64,000 bases of DNA from Nepenthes gracilis (taxonomy: Eukaryota > Streptophyta > Magnoliopsida > Caryophyllales > Nepenthaceae): contig BSYO01000038.1 in assembly GCA_033239525.1 (NCBI GenBank), positions 11,659,041-11,723,040 on the forward strand, given 5' to 3'. Numbering within the stretch: the first letter of the stretch is position 1; every line of letters begins with the position of its first letter. The notes beneath the pieces are model-generated. The model searched no databases, was not told where the DNA came from, and was given only the letters and a program-made list of their open reading frames with translations. Positions 34,370 to 45,983 of the stretch are shown in pieces. The position numbers were made by a program, and so were the translations under genes.

Positions 34370-35310
34370 AATTAATAAAATGTATCAAGATTTATGAAAA
34401 TTTTTTTGGTGGCGTAATATAAAGAGAGAATTATAGCCTATATGATAAGATGTATAATTTATCAACAAGTAAAAAATCAAACACAAGAAGCTATCGAGTC
34501 TTTCACAACCAATGTTGACTTCTAGATGGAAGTAAGAGTATATATCAATGGGTTTTGTCATGGATTTGTCAAGGATATTAAATAATCATGGCCCAATTTA
34601 GGTAATTGTTGATCATCTCACCAACTTAGCCTATTCCGATATTCTATGGATGACATTTTTTAAGTGTCGTATGACAAGAATGTATATTGACAAAATAGTG
34701 AGACTTTATGGGTCCCAACTTTTATCGTATCAAATTAAGACACATGGCTTGTTTCTAAATTTTAGAAAATTAGTATCAAGAGTTGGATACGCACTTAAAG
34801 TTCAGCATTGATTATCATTCCTAAATAAATGGGTAATCAAAACGCACAATCTAAAATTTAGAAGATATGCTAAGAGCTTTAGTTTTGAAAATAAAAGGGA
34901 ATGGAGAAGAGTACTTATCGCTTGCCATATTTGCTTACAATAATAGTTAGCAAGTGAGTATCGGTATAACCCCTTTTGAAATGCTTTACGGAAGCAAATA
35001 TCATTTTCTAATTTATTCGGAGGAAATTCAAGAGTGATTAGATAAGTCTCACCTAATCATAGATCGAGTTAAAGTTACTTAGAACCTAGAGAAGAATTAT
35101 GCGAACCATAGATGACTAGAGTTGGGCTTTGACGTCAATGATCATATGTTTATAAAGATATCTCCATCTAAATAAGTTTCTCGATTTGGGTTTAAAGAAA
35201 ATTAAAGATAAGATTCATTGGATTATTTAAAATTTCAGAAGGGATTGGACAGGTGGCGTATCAATTAGTTGAATCTGAGCTCAGAGGATATTCACAATAT
35301 TTTTCATGTA
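34370..35310 (+). pseudogene. Integrase relic of element H (chromovirus type)
   Basis: The plus strand reads KMYQDL-KFFWWRNIKREL (zinc-binding part), then WKWEYISMGFVMDLSR, VIVDHLTNLAYSDI, MYIDKIVRLYGSQLL, CHICLQ-type residues and VAYQLVESELRGYSQYFSC. These follow the order of Ty3/gypsy chromovirus integrase (KMYQDLK..FWW; WKWE.I.MDFV; VIVDRLTKSAHF; IVRLHG; VAYRL). Stops occur every few tens of codons. The first catalytic Asp position is changed (GFVMDL). Confidence 0.7.
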
Positions 35311-35384
35311 TCGATACCCGATAAATATATGCATGACTTCTCGAATATTATTTAATATGAGACATTGAAGAATAATAGAGACTT

Positions 35385-35540
35385 AACGTATATTGAGAAA
35401 TTAGTTTAAATTTCATGGAGAAGAAATCGTGTACTTCATACCAAAGTCAATATATTAGTAAAGGTTTTGTGGAGGAATCACGCCTTTGAAGGGGCCACCT
35501 AAAAGATAGAAGATAAAATCTAAAAGAAATATTCGTATTT
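35385..35540 (+). pseudogene. Chromodomain relic of element H
   Basis: The plus strand reads RDLTYIEKLV, RNRVLHTKVNILVKVLWRNH and AFEGATWKIEDKI-KKYSYLF. This matches the integrase-linked chromodomain of Tekay/Del chromoviruses (VLWRNH..EEATWE). A degraded tail similar to the pre-LTR purine tract follows (aaatttttatatggagagaa at about 35577). Confidence 0.75.
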
Positions 35541-37027
35541 GTTTTCTCATTGAGTATATGAAACTTCAATGACTAAATTTTTATATGGAGAGAAGAAATA
35601 TAGGTTATTAATCCTAAAAGATTATTTTAATGATAATTAATTCAATTAAATTGATAAAATTTTAATATTAATTAAGGTTGTGGGTAAAAAATTAAAATTT
35701 GAACTAAAATAAATTAGGTTAAATAGCACCTGACGTACCTCACCCATGCATAAGCACATTTTAAGTAGGATGTCTGTGCCTGGCATGTAATCGGATGGTG
35801 CACATACATGTTTAAACTAGAATGTTGACAATTAATGCATGCCTGATGGACGCTTGTATGTGGTCTAAATTTTACTTCACTGCTTGACCTACGCCTGGCC
35901 GACACATATGCACCAATTTTTTTTTTATTAATAAATCTTGTGACTGAATTTTGGCTCATTTGTAGCTATTTTTTAGAGAAGAGAGAAAAAATGAAAGGAA
36001 AAAGAGAGAGAAAAACAATGAAAATTTAAGTTGAAATCAATTAATTTTTTACAAAAAATAAGTAAAATTACTTCTTTCTTTTGTTACTAATTTTTTTTAT
36101 AATTTTTGAATATTTCTTATTATAAATATTTATACATGTATTAATTTCATACCTAAATTGTTTTAAACTTTGCACGGATGGATTTATACTCTCATTTTAT
36201 AAAGTTTTGTGGAATATATATATTAAATCTATACAAATTATATTTAAGTGCTAACTTTTTATTTAATATTCTTACATATCTTCGAATTATATATATGTAT
36301 CCACAAAATTGTTCCTATATGTTTTATATTTGAAACAAATTTATGAAATTACACAAACTATGTTAAATTTTTGAAATCTTAACTTTACTTATTCTACATA
36401 TTGTAAATTTACTCACATAAATTTCTGCATGGTCATAAATTATTTATTAAAGTTCTTATATGTTCATATTTTTTATTGCATGTGACATATTTAAAGAAAA
36501 ATTCTACATTAACTTTAATAAAATAAACCATTTTCTTTACCATGAGAAAAATTAAATTATATTAATATTAGAGTAGAATTTTTAGTTTGAACAAGTAAGG
36601 CTCATTATGGAGAATTGATAGAATATATTTAAATATATTCTAATATATTATTAGTAAATCAAAGATTTAATCTAATATCAATAGGTTAACAAAGTGATAT
36701 TTAACCCTAACTTTATGAAATAATATGTAGCCGGCCACTCATTATTCTTTATTTGTATTTTAGCAATGAAGTCATTACCAATTGTTAGTCGTTTACCCAT
36801 TAGTATGATTTTTCTATAATTCATATTTCATATATATTTATTAATATTTTTGGCATGTTTCATATATTTGTATAAATTTTGATATATTTGATCATTAGTA
36901 TACGACTTTTACATATTTATTAGAAAAATAATACTAACGGCATTTTAAAATTTTGATCATGTCATTACTTTAATATGTTTCATTAGATTCATGTATGAGA
37001 TTTTATGTACCTCGTTAAGCGTTAAAC

Positions 37028-37975
37028 TTTGATGCGTCCTTATATTTGGATTGTTGTACGGATTAGGAAGTCACTTGATTTCTTCCCATGGGTCGGATTT
37101 AGGTAGGTTCGATCTTCGTTCTTGATAACCTAAATCTTACACACTGCAACAAATCAACGAGAGGTCAAAGGATAGCGAGGTTTGCTCCCCGATATATTCT
37201 CCTACGTTTAAATTAGAAATCTTTCTATGATTTAGAGAAAAATAGATGATACAAAAAATACATTGATGCACAAAGGAGGGGGATTGAGTGTGGACTGGAG
37301 GTCTTGTCTCCGAGATATGCGCTCAATAGGAAGCGGCTTTAAGAGAGGGTACACTCATGGGTTGAGTGGCTTGAGAGAAAGGGCTCTTCGATCTTTTAGG
37401 GATGCTTTTGTATAGAAATTGCTCGATCCCCTTTCTGCAGGAGTGAAGAAACACTTATAGGGTTGGAGCTGACCCAGCCTCCCTTGGACCTCACGGTTGA
37501 TTGTTGGTTGCCCGGGCTGATTCGTTGAACCATTTTCGTGAACATGTGTGGGGCGTGTATGGTAACTGTCATCTTTTTGAAAATATTCTTTCCTTTATCA
37601 AGGTGATCATAGAGGTCACCACATGGTAATTACCTTCTTAGAAGATTTGCTGAGCCGTTACTGCTGTTCATGGGGGACTGCAATCTTGGTCAATATTTTA
37701 GAAATATTTACTATGCTATCCAGGACGGTTATGACAAGTGTTACCTAAGAATTGACGATGTGTTGCTCGTCGAGTGATGAGCTAGTGGGGTTCTCACGGA
37801 TCAATTCTAATAGCTCGTTCTCAACTGGATGGGCTAGAGCTAACCCAACTGGGCCAACCACATTGCCGCTTGATCTTAGGCACTGTGGGGCCACACCGTG
37901 GGCTGCACCTCATGGGCTTTTCCTCCATTAGTGAGCTTAGTTCCTGGGTTGGCTACTTATGGCCATACCTATTAG
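37028..37975 (-). repeat. Diverged Tat LTR (I) related to element B
   Basis: The order of landmarks follows the LTR of B: gatgcgtcc, then ttggattgttgtacggatta, a gaggtcaaagg segment, the gagtgg-ttgagag region, and a final part with tgggcc-rich phrases (ctaacccaactgggccaacc, cctcatgggcttttcc). It has the same orientation as B. Identity is far lower than between the two B LTRs, so it belongs to another Tat subfamily. Confidence 0.65.
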
Positions 37976-38189
37976 ACTCATTTTTATTCATATTTCTGCT
38001 AATATTTCAAATTAAAGGACTCTTTAAGTAGATAAATTGGCCTCACTTCTTAATTAAGCAGATTATCATGATGTTTTCTATGTTTTGATACTGTAGAAAT
38101 ATGTGTTTGATTCATCGCATATTATTGGGTATAAATCGTTAAAAATTGATGATAATTTGACATATGCTAAGGTTCACTGTTGAGATCCG

Positions 38190-38420
38190 ATAGATATCTA
38201 AACTTACTAATGAGATGAAATTGAATGCCTTTATAGTGACTTTGGAGTCAAGTGATTTCTTTAAGCACTTGGCCTATCAGGATCCAAAAATTTTCCAAGA
38301 GGTTGAGACCATTCCTTCTCTTTCCGTTATTAGAAATAGAAATCAAACCCGTCTTAATTTGATCATTCAAGAGAGATTAGGTGGCTTCCTAATCAGTTCA
38401 ATAATCCAAATCTAGGAAAA
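38190..38420 (+). pseudogene. Inverted Tat gag and LTR-end fragment
   Basis: The plus strand reads DEMKLNAFIVTLESSDFFKH, then LAYQDPKIFQEV, the same gag block as DEVKLNAFLSALEGGAFFKH in element A. At 38355-38420 the reverse complement of an LTR end follows (minus strand gatttggattattgaactga, matching tttggattgttgtacggatt at 37051). The fragment is inverted relative to LTR I, so the locus was rearranged. Confidence 0.65.
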
Positions 38421-38847
38421 CATTAAATATATATTTAGACATTTATGCTGTGATATTTTTATATATTTTGATTTGTAACAGTTTGTATTAATTGATAGTA
38501 CCGTATCAACTAGATTTTACATAGGTTTCATATTGTGATGGTTTTGATATTTCTTGGTTTTTTTTTGCGAATTATTTGAGTTTTGAGTAAGTTGCTATAT
38601 TTTATTCGAAAATAAGATAGGGTTTAGATCGATTAAATTCTGTTTTTGCTATTATATATTTTATTATCTTATCAAAAAATTATATTAAATTTAATGTTAA
38701 TATTATAATTTTTTTAAAAATATAAATATATTTATTAGTTTTTATTTTTAAATATAATGATTAAATTTTAATTCAATAATTAAAAACAAGACAAGCGAAT
38801 TCCCGTTTCTCGACCTAATCTGGCCAAATTAAAAGGGAGAGGGAGAC

Positions 38848-39542
38848 CTACTGTTGGAACTCTATGTTTATAGACTGTGCATTCGGATCGGCGATCGTCG
38901 CGAAAGCTGTCTCCGATAAGACCATGGTGTTGCTGACGCCGTCGCCGGCATAATCAAGAATCTGGATCTCAATTGAGGCATTGAGACAGATCCCTGGCAC
39001 GGCAGCACTTAAGCACCTCACCATATACTGCCTTCCACACGCGGCGTCGTTGTCCCATATGCTGTCTCCGGCTGACGCAAAGAGATTGTTCGACGGAAAC
39101 ACCGAGGTATCTGATCCATAGCACGCCGTCGCTGCATACAAACTCCGCGATAAACATCGAATTACTTCAAAAGCAAAATAACAATAGTAAAAATCAAAAT
39201 AACAATAAATCAGGAGACTCTCAGTTACATCTCATCTAATAATATACAGAATTTTAGGTTTACATATCTCTACATCGTGCAAAATAAAGAAAAACGAAAA
39301 ATTTTACTGGTTTGAGAAGTTTTACTGCTACCAATTTCATCGCAGATTTACTTTTTCATAGTTAGTTATGATCAAAATACGAACAAAAGACATCTACAAT
39401 TACGGTTTTAAGGATACATACGGACATAAGGAGGACCATATTTTGAGGCAGTGCCGAAATCGCCATGGCAGGGATGTAGAAGACCTGCGATGAGGAAGGA
39501 GATGAGTAAGAGCTGCGGAAGGAGTGGTGGAACTCTGTACAT
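38848..39542 (-). CDS. EG45-like / plant natriuretic peptide-like secreted protein, two exons
   Basis: The only credible host gene. Exon 1 is 39542-39422 and exon 2 is 39131-38848, giving 134 residues. The intron (39421-39132) has GT...AG ends and phase 1; it splits the Pro codon in PPYVPTACYGSD. Residues 1-27 form a signal peptide (Leu-rich core LLPQLLLISFLIAGLL). The mature part is a double-psi beta-barrel of the expansin/RlpA superfamily without the expansin C-terminal domain: GTASKYGPPY, PSNNLFASAGDSIWDNDAAC, GRQYMVRCLSAAVPGICL and INIEFQQ. Cysteines are at 44, 72, 80 and 89. The second cysteine pair usual in the family, near the VDxC motif, seems absent (ILDYAGDG). Family members are small apoplastic proteins; some are linked to water and ion balance and stress. 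The ATG lies about 90 bases below a TATA-like box. The stop is TAG at 38848-38850. Confidence 0.88.
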
Positions 39543-39629
39543 CTATGTCAAAGCAGCGGCGTCTGTGCTTAATTTGGAACAGATAAGGTCTTTTTCTAGA
39601 TGTTATCGCCAGCCATATTTCATCTCGGC

Positions 39630-39640
39630 CTCTTATAAGC
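39630..39640 (-). promoter_or_regulatory. Candidate TATA box of the EG45-like gene
   Basis: Minus-strand GCTTATAAGA, about 90 bases upstream of the ATG, a usual plant spacing with a short 5' leader. It was chosen only on sequence and position. Confidence 0.4.
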
Positions 39641-39699
39641 CGAGTCGGTCAACGAGGAAGTTCAGGCTTAAATCTGGATATTAATTAGGTTCTCGTGGA

Positions 39700-41094
39700 A
39701 GACAGAAAAGCACGTAGACGACGATGGGGAGCGATTCATCTTGGCTCAATCAACGGAGGTCTTTCAACTTTTTTCTAGAATCTTCACGTTTTGAGAAATT
39801 CAACCATCCGAATTTTGAATAAAATAATTATACAAACAATTAATTATATTTTGTTGATTTTTATAATATTACATATTATAAAACCAAAAAAAAAAAAATC
39901 ATTGCATATTTTTTTTTAAAAAATTTTAACTTAAAATTTGGACTGTTGGATTGGAACGTTGTGACATATAAGGGGCTAGGCTAGAGTGGGGCCCCCCGTC
40001 CCATGAATTTACACTTGTCTATTTTATGGAAAAAAGACTTCTTATAACAAATTTTTTGTATTTTTTGAGGTTTGACTTGAATTAAAAATTAAGTGGACAA
40101 AAAATTTTAAGGTGCATAAATATATTATCATTTCAATATTTCAGCATTAAAAATCTCATTTTGAGTTTTATTCTATATATATATTATTAAAAAAACTTTA
40201 ACATATATATTCACCTATATAACCACTTTTTTTTTATTATAAAGTTTAACTAGTATAAAATTGATATGATCATAAAAAATGATAACAAAGCATCCTATAA
40301 AAATAATAAAAAATAAAAAAAATAAATATTTTTATTAATAAATAAGCACTGACTTTTTATTATTTAAGTATTTTTTTATTCAAGGAATAGTAATCTCCTA
40401 ACTAAATTTAAAAAAATATATATTTTTCAAAAAAATTAAATTGTAAAAAAAATTATAATTTCTTCCCACCCCAAATTTACACTAGAAAGAACATATTCAA
40501 AGTTCATAGTTTTTTTTTCTTTTTTTTTTGGGTGTTGGTCGATTTTAAGCCAACTTAGATATTTAGTCAATGGGTCAATGGATTTTTATCTGTGTCTAAC
40601 TTGAATATGATGAGCTGGTAAACCATTAAATCGGTGTGAAAGGTATAAATCCCTAGCAGTCAAACATGGCAAGAATTGCAGTTGGGATTGGCCACCATAT
40701 TGATTGATTGATTGATTGATTTATTTATTTGTGTATATATTGCCCCAACTCACGTTGGCTATGCATGATATGGACATTATGGTCTACAAAATATTTGCTA
40801 TCTAGGGGTTCTAGAATGGTTAATTCATTTTATATTTATAATATGATGATCCAATCATATGATGAGAATTTTGCGATTTCAATGAGGCATTAGGTTGGAA
40901 AAAAGATAAGCCTTTTAAAATTCATATGAGCTCCTCCTTTATCCATGATATTGCATGCATTTATTGGTATAGGGGTTTTTATTTTTTATATACTACTACA
41001 ACTATATGTCAAGTTGCGAATGAGTTGAATTTGAGTTTTGAGACAATTCTACGAATTCAATTAGTCTGACATTTCATTTGAACTTGATATATAT
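39700..41094. other. AT-rich intergenic region
   Basis: No gene or repeat pair was recognised. It contains a short (TGAT)n microsatellite at about 40701-40722 and homopolymer runs. The first few hundred bases would be the upstream region of the EG45-like gene. Confidence 0.45.
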
Positions 41095-42640
41095 ATATAT
41101 AATATTTTGAATCTATATTTAGATTATTTTAATATTAATTATGATTTTAAATAATTTAGTTATAATTAAAATTAATTAAATACTGTAAAATTTGAAAAAC
41201 ATTTAGATCGATTGATTGTCACTTGAGGTGTACCGGTGTTAGCACTCGAGTGTCGGTTGAATATATATATATATATATAAAGAAAAGAAAAAAAAGAAAA
41301 CAAAACGAAAAAAAGGGGGTGGCATGCGGCAAAAGCTGCAGCCAAGAAACATAAAGGGGGAAAGAAAGAGAGGGAGGAGAGGTGATGCGGAGCAGTGAAA
41401 AAGGAGGAGGAGGAGAGAGGGAGAGTGGGAGAAGGAGAAGGAGAAGGAGAGGGAGAGGAGAAGGTCAAGTGGTGTGCGGGCAGGTTGCGCGGCAGAGGAG
41501 CAGCACTAGCAGGTTGCATGGAAGAGGTGTGGTGTGGAGAGAGCACACACAGCATAAGAGAGAGCGCGTTTCGGATATTTTGGAGTATTATTTTTTTTAA
41601 TTTGTAGGGCATAAGATCGAGGTAAGTATCATTTAATCCAATCGTTTGTTTAATTTTACGTCTGATAATATTTGATTATTATTTAGAGATTTTACTAATA
41701 TGCATATTATTTTTATTCACTTGATTTGTTTATTTTATATATGCAAGTATGATTTACAGATAGACTTGGGAGTTTCTGGTTTGGGTTTTATGATTTTGAA
41801 GGGTTTTACTTTTTTATAGAAGTTCGAAGAAAATATCAGACACTGTATATTTTTATATATGTATATTTCTATGAAAATAAATATGAAATCTTGCATAGGC
41901 TGTGCATTTTTACATGCACGTGTCGAATGATAGTCACTACATTTGGATTTATTATATGATATTTTGGCCAACTCCCGACCGGAAGATTTATTATTGAAAA
42001 CTTCTTTCTAGTAGCAGAAAATATTTGGACATAGTAACCCTTCCCATTTGGATATTTAAATAAAATTTAGTATATTCGGACGTCTTAATATATCTGACAA
42101 TTTAAAAAATTACATTCAAAATCACAGATGATAAAATATAGTGAGTAACATTACCTATGGGAGATAGAGTACATAGGTAGTCTAACGTGCCGACCGTACC
42201 TACATTTGATTTAGTTTAAGGTTATTAAAAGTATGAGTAACCATTTTCTTAAGTTAGTTTTTAAATAATTGGAACTCAAATTAGTATATACTGTGTCTCT
42301 GTATGGATTTAGTATATTGGATTTTAATTTAGACTTGGATTTAGATTTGATATACTGGATTTTGAATTGGACTTGGATTTAAGATTACGTTGATTTTGTT
42401 CACTAATGGATTTTGGTATGTCTCGTACAACTAATTTGGATTATATATTTTCATCCAGACTTTGGACTGTTTGTTGCGGTGTTGCTTTGATTTCTATGCA
42501 CACAATTGGATTATTTGGCTATCAAATTTTATCCTAGATTATGATTTGATCGAACCTAGGATTGGACATTGTGATTGGGCTTTGGATTGGATTTCTGATT
42601 TGGCCTTCATATTATTTTGATATATATATATATATATATA
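41095..42640 (+). repeat. Tekay-like LTR copy E1 (3' truncated)
   Basis: It follows the element D LTR from near its start (ttttaatattaattatgatttt) through a TA run, a GA-rich block (41340-41470), aggtaagtatcattt, gtcactacatttggattt, ttcggacgtcttaatatatc and the ttggacttggattt hexamer region. It ends in a (TA)n run at 42618-42642 where element C begins. 41255-42250 matches 50320-51085 closely. ORFs in the GA-rich block are composition artefacts. Confidence 0.7.
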
Positions 42641-42729
42641 TATCCCCCATTAGCTTCGATGATAATGATTTGACTCATGTAATATCCACCCATGTTGATC
42701 CCTCGTTGTAACCGCAATCGTTTCGGACG

Positions 42730-43200
42730 GTAGTGTCGACTACCAGTTGAAGCGAGTGTTTATCAATAATGAAAGTTCAAAAGATTTGCTTTACTTGGAT
42801 GCGTTCTTTAAACTAGGCTTAAAAAAGAACCAACTAAAACCTACCGAAGGCCCATTATATGGCATTGACAACGAGCCAGTGCCTGTTCAAGGGATCATCC
42901 AATTGGAGGTCACCTTGGGTACGTATCCAAAAATAGCAAGCCGAACACTTACCTTTCTAGTAGTCGACTTACCCTCTGTGTATAACGCAATACTGGACAG
43001 ACCTTACTTGATGGCGTTTGGGACGGCCACCTCAATTCCACACCTCAAGATGTAGTTCCCGATGACTTACAGTGTGGGAGAGGTGTTAGGTGACCAGGTT
43101 ATTGTACGAACATGCTACATGTCTCAAGTTGCCCCTAGCGGTAGCACTAGAACAGTTGGGAAACTCGACCATCGAGATGAGACAACTCTACAGTAAGTGC
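42730..43200 (+). pseudogene. Aspartic protease region of element C
   Basis: ORF 42747-43055 carries VFINNESSKDLLYLDAFF, GIDNEPVPVQGIIQLEVTLG and LPSVYNAILDRPYLMAFGTA. The active-site triad, Asp-Asn-Gly in A and B, is Asn-Asn-Glu here, so the catalytic Asp is lost. A TAG follows SIPHLKM where Lys is expected, and the sequence continues to about 43200 (VGEVLGDQVIVRTCYMSQV). Confidence 0.85.
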
Positions 43201-44519
43201 AATCTGGCAAAGTCACAGATCTAGTTCCACTGTACCTGGAGGAACTGGAAAGGTGTGTACAAATCGGCGGCTCACTCACTGGAACACTGCGCGATGAGTT
43301 GATCCCGTTCCCGCAATGAGTTGATCGCGTTCCTACGACGGAACGCTGATATCTTCGCATGAACTTCAGCAGACATGCTTAGGATTCCGACGGAGGTGAT
43401 GGTCCACAAGTTGGGGCTTGATCCTAGTCGGAAGCTTGTCAAGTAAAAGCGGAGAAACCACTCCGTAGAAAAGCTGATCGCTATCCTAGAGAAGGTGAAG
43501 AAGCTGTTGGACGCAGGTTTCATTAGAGAAGTCCACTACTTGGATTGGCTCTCTAACGTCGTCCTGGTGAAGAAAAGTAACGAAAAATGGTGGATGTGCA
43601 TCGATTTTACCGACATTAACAAAGCCTGTCCAAAGGACAGTTTTTCCTTACCCAGGATCGACCTACTGGTTACTCGACAGTCGGACATGAGCTGTTAAGC
43701 TTCATGAATGCCTATTCGGGTTACAACCAGATTTGGATGAGTCCAGAGGACGAGGAGCACACCTCGTTCATGACTAATCAGGGCACCTACTACTACAAAG
43801 TGATACCTTTCGGACTGAAAAATACTAGAGCAACCTATCAACGATTAGTCAACAAGATGTTCAAAAAATAGATCGGTCGCAACATGGTGGTCTACGTCGA
43901 CGACATGCTCGTCAAGAGTAGGGTTACCGGCGACCACATTCGCGACCTGGCAGAGTCGTTTGAGGTGCTCCGTGAGCATCACATGAAGCTTAACCCGGCT
44001 AAGTGTGTCTTCGGAGTAGCATCCGGCAAATTCTTGGGTTTCATCATCTCCCAACAGGGGATAGAGGAAAACCCAGAGAAGATCAAGCCTCTCGCAGACA
44101 TGGCTCCACCACAAAGCGTAAATGACGTCCAGCGATTGACTGGACGACTAGCAACACTGTCCCGCTTCCTCACAAAGTCTGGCGACAAGTACCAACCCTT
44201 CTTTAAGGCCCTTAGAGGAACAAAATCCAACGGGTTCCAATGGATGACAGACTATCAGACAGCTTTCGATGAATTGAAGTGGTATCTGGCTAGCCCACCG
44301 TTGCTAGTGTCACCCAAGGGTGGAGAAGAGTTATACCTTTACCCGGCAGTGTCGGAGACGTCCCTCAGTTCTGTCCTCGTGCGCCAAGACTCTGACACTC
44401 AACGGCTGGTCTACTACGTAAGTAAAACATTGATCGGCCCAGAGACCGGCTACTCGTGCGCAGAAAAACTGGCCTTGGCACTTATATTCTTTGCGCGGAA
44501 GTTGACGCCCTACTTTTAG
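43201..44519 (+). pseudogene. Reverse transcriptase and first RNase H of element C
   Basis: The N-terminal part shows KLIAILEKVKKLLDAGFIRE, CIDFTDINKACPKDSFSLPR, FMNAYSGYNQIWMSPEDEEH and the active site [16 protein letters not shown]. The long ORF 43884-44519 runs from the YVDD motif through the thumb into the first RNase H (VYYVSKTLIGPETGYSCAEK). It ends at a TAG at 44517-44519 where element A has Gln (YFQAH). A partly repeated phrase (gatgagttgatcccgttccc / gcaatgagttgatcgcgttc) near 43292-43334 marks a small duplication. Stops also occur at about 43445, 43698 and 43871. Confidence 0.85.
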
Positions 44520-45197
44520 GCGCACCGTGTGGTGGTCCTTACAGACCAACCTCTGAAAAGTATACTCCAGAAACTCGACGTTTCTAGACGGCTGGTGAAG
44601 TGGGCTATCGAGTTGAGCGAGTTCGACATCGAATTCTAGACTAGACCTGCTGTAAAGGTGCAAGCTCTGGCTGACTTCATTGTCGAAACTGCAACCCCAA
44701 TTCTTGAGGAGCAGCCCGCAGAAAGCGCGGAACTACTTGATGGAGTTCCGAAATTGATACTCCACGTGGACGGATCGTCTACGGACACTGGCAGTGGCAC
44801 TGGAGTTGTCCTCACGACCCCCGACAAGTTTGAGGTGAAATACTCCCTCAGGCTTGATTTTTCGGCAACCAACAACGTTGCCGAGTATGAGGTCCTATTA
44901 GTCGGATTACGGTTAGCCAAGGAATACTCAGCCAAGAGATTGGCAGTCTACAACGACTCTGAAGTAATTGTTAACAAGGTTAACAGGAACGTTGAGGTAA
45001 AAAACTCTCACCTAACCAGGTACTTGGCAAAGGCAAGGGATGCCGCCCAGGGTTTCGACAAACTAACTCTGGTTCTTGTTCTCAGAACTGAAAATTGGAA
45101 GGCGGACCAACTTGCTAGAGCCGCTGCAGCCGAAAATCCGGAACAGTACTTGAGGGATATGAGGGAGATCCTGAATGCTCCCAGTATAGAGAAATAG
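44520..45197 (+). pseudogene. Second (archaeal-type) RNase H of element C
   Basis: After the first RNase H end (VVVLTDQPLKSILQKLDVS), ORF 44658-45197 holds the second RNase H. Asp is in LHVDGSSTDTGSGTGVVL, Glu in ATNNVAEYEVLLVGLRLAKE, Asp in YNDSEVIVNKV and the last Asp in WKADQLARAAA. All four acidic positions look present, so this domain is better preserved than its neighbours. It ends at TAG 45195-45197. Confidence 0.8.
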
Positions 45198-45800
45198 GGG
45201 CAATGCAGATTTTCGAAGCGAAAAACTGGATGACGCTTTACCTTAGTTATCTGGCTGACAGATCGTTGTCAGAGGATGTAGAGAAGGCTAAACGAATCAG
45301 AAAGACGGCCCGCTGGTACGCTGCGGTTGATGGACGGCTATATCGCCATGGCTACTCAACCCATTGCCACGGGGCAAAGGAAGTTTGTTATCGTAGGCAT
45401 CGACTACTTCACCAAGTGGGTCGAGGCCATCCCACTGGCAAAAGATTACGAGCACAATGCCCTGGAATTCCTTCGCCAAAACATCATTTGTAGATTCAGA
45501 GTTCCTAAAGTTATTGTGACCGACAATGGGATCCAATTTTTGGGGAAACGTTTCACCAAATATTACGCCAGCCTTGGCGTCAAGTTGGTCCACACTTCAG
45601 TGGCATATTCTCAAGTGAATGGATAGGTGGAGGTCACGAATTAAATGCTACTCAATGGGTAAAAGACTAAGTTGGAGGACGCAGGGGGCTCCTGAGTAAA
45701 CGAGCTCCCCTCCATTCTCTGGTCTTACCGGACAACCCCAAAGGAACCAACACGTGAGACGCCCTTCAACCTCTGTTACGCTACTTCCAGTGAAAGGCAC
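45198..45800 (+). pseudogene. Integrase of element C, zinc-binding part deleted
   Basis: The frame reads WYAAVDGRLYRHGYS, then jumps straight to PIATGQRKFVIVGIDYFTKW in another frame near 45355. The whole HHCC zinc-binding region seen in A and B (about 70 codons) is missing. The core keeps GIDYFTKW and VTDNGIQF. The Glu block reads VNG-stop-VEVTN: the Gln of NGQVEV became TAG at 45625. The C-terminal part after about 45790 is lost. Confidence 0.85.
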
Positions 45801-45983
45801 AGGTGCATATTTGCATTATTGTGTGATCACATTCGCTTGCCTGCTTTAATTCGCAAAAATAAGTGTTTCCTTAGCATACTGCCTTCCCTTCCTGTGTGCA
45901 TGCATATATACATGTGTTTACCTTGTAGGTTACCCGACCTTGACGGCCCCAAAGTCGGGAGGGTCCTCACCCTCTCGTTAATA
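45801..45983 (+). other. 3' untranslated region of element C
   Basis: No coding capacity. It leads from the truncated integrase to the 40-bp repeats. Confidence 0.5.

Larger units (their letters stand above)
27390..38530 (+). mobile_element. Element H: old Tekay/Del-like chromovirus with nested insertions
   Basis: The left LTR starts tgtaatattcgat (27390) and ends near ataggtttca (30403). The right LTR starts near 35599 and ends with the same ataggtttca (38530). The last 110 bases of the two LTRs align clearly (tattttgattt, gtattaattg, gtatcaactagattttaca). Between them are gag-, integrase- and chromodomain-like relics on the plus strand. Both LTRs carry later insertions. No target duplication is visible. 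Confidence 0.6.
35599..38530 (+). repeat. 3' LTR of element H, with Tat fragments inside
   Basis: The LTR begins after a degraded aaatttttatatggagag tract. The family purine-rich stretch lies at 35975-36020 and the shared end ataggtttca at 38530. 35700-37000 is AT-rich without genes. A 1.4-kb GC-richer insertion of Tat fragments lies at about 37028-38420. Confidence 0.5.

Noticed and set aside
39451..39684. 77-codon plus-strand ORF opposite exon 1 of the EG45-like gene
   Set aside because: Complement of the signal-peptide exon and promoter; no similarity to a known family.
41172..41612. 146-codon minus-strand Ser/Pro-rich ORF
   Set aside because: Reverse of a GA-rich tract in LTR E1; the homologous LTR E2 does not keep the frame.
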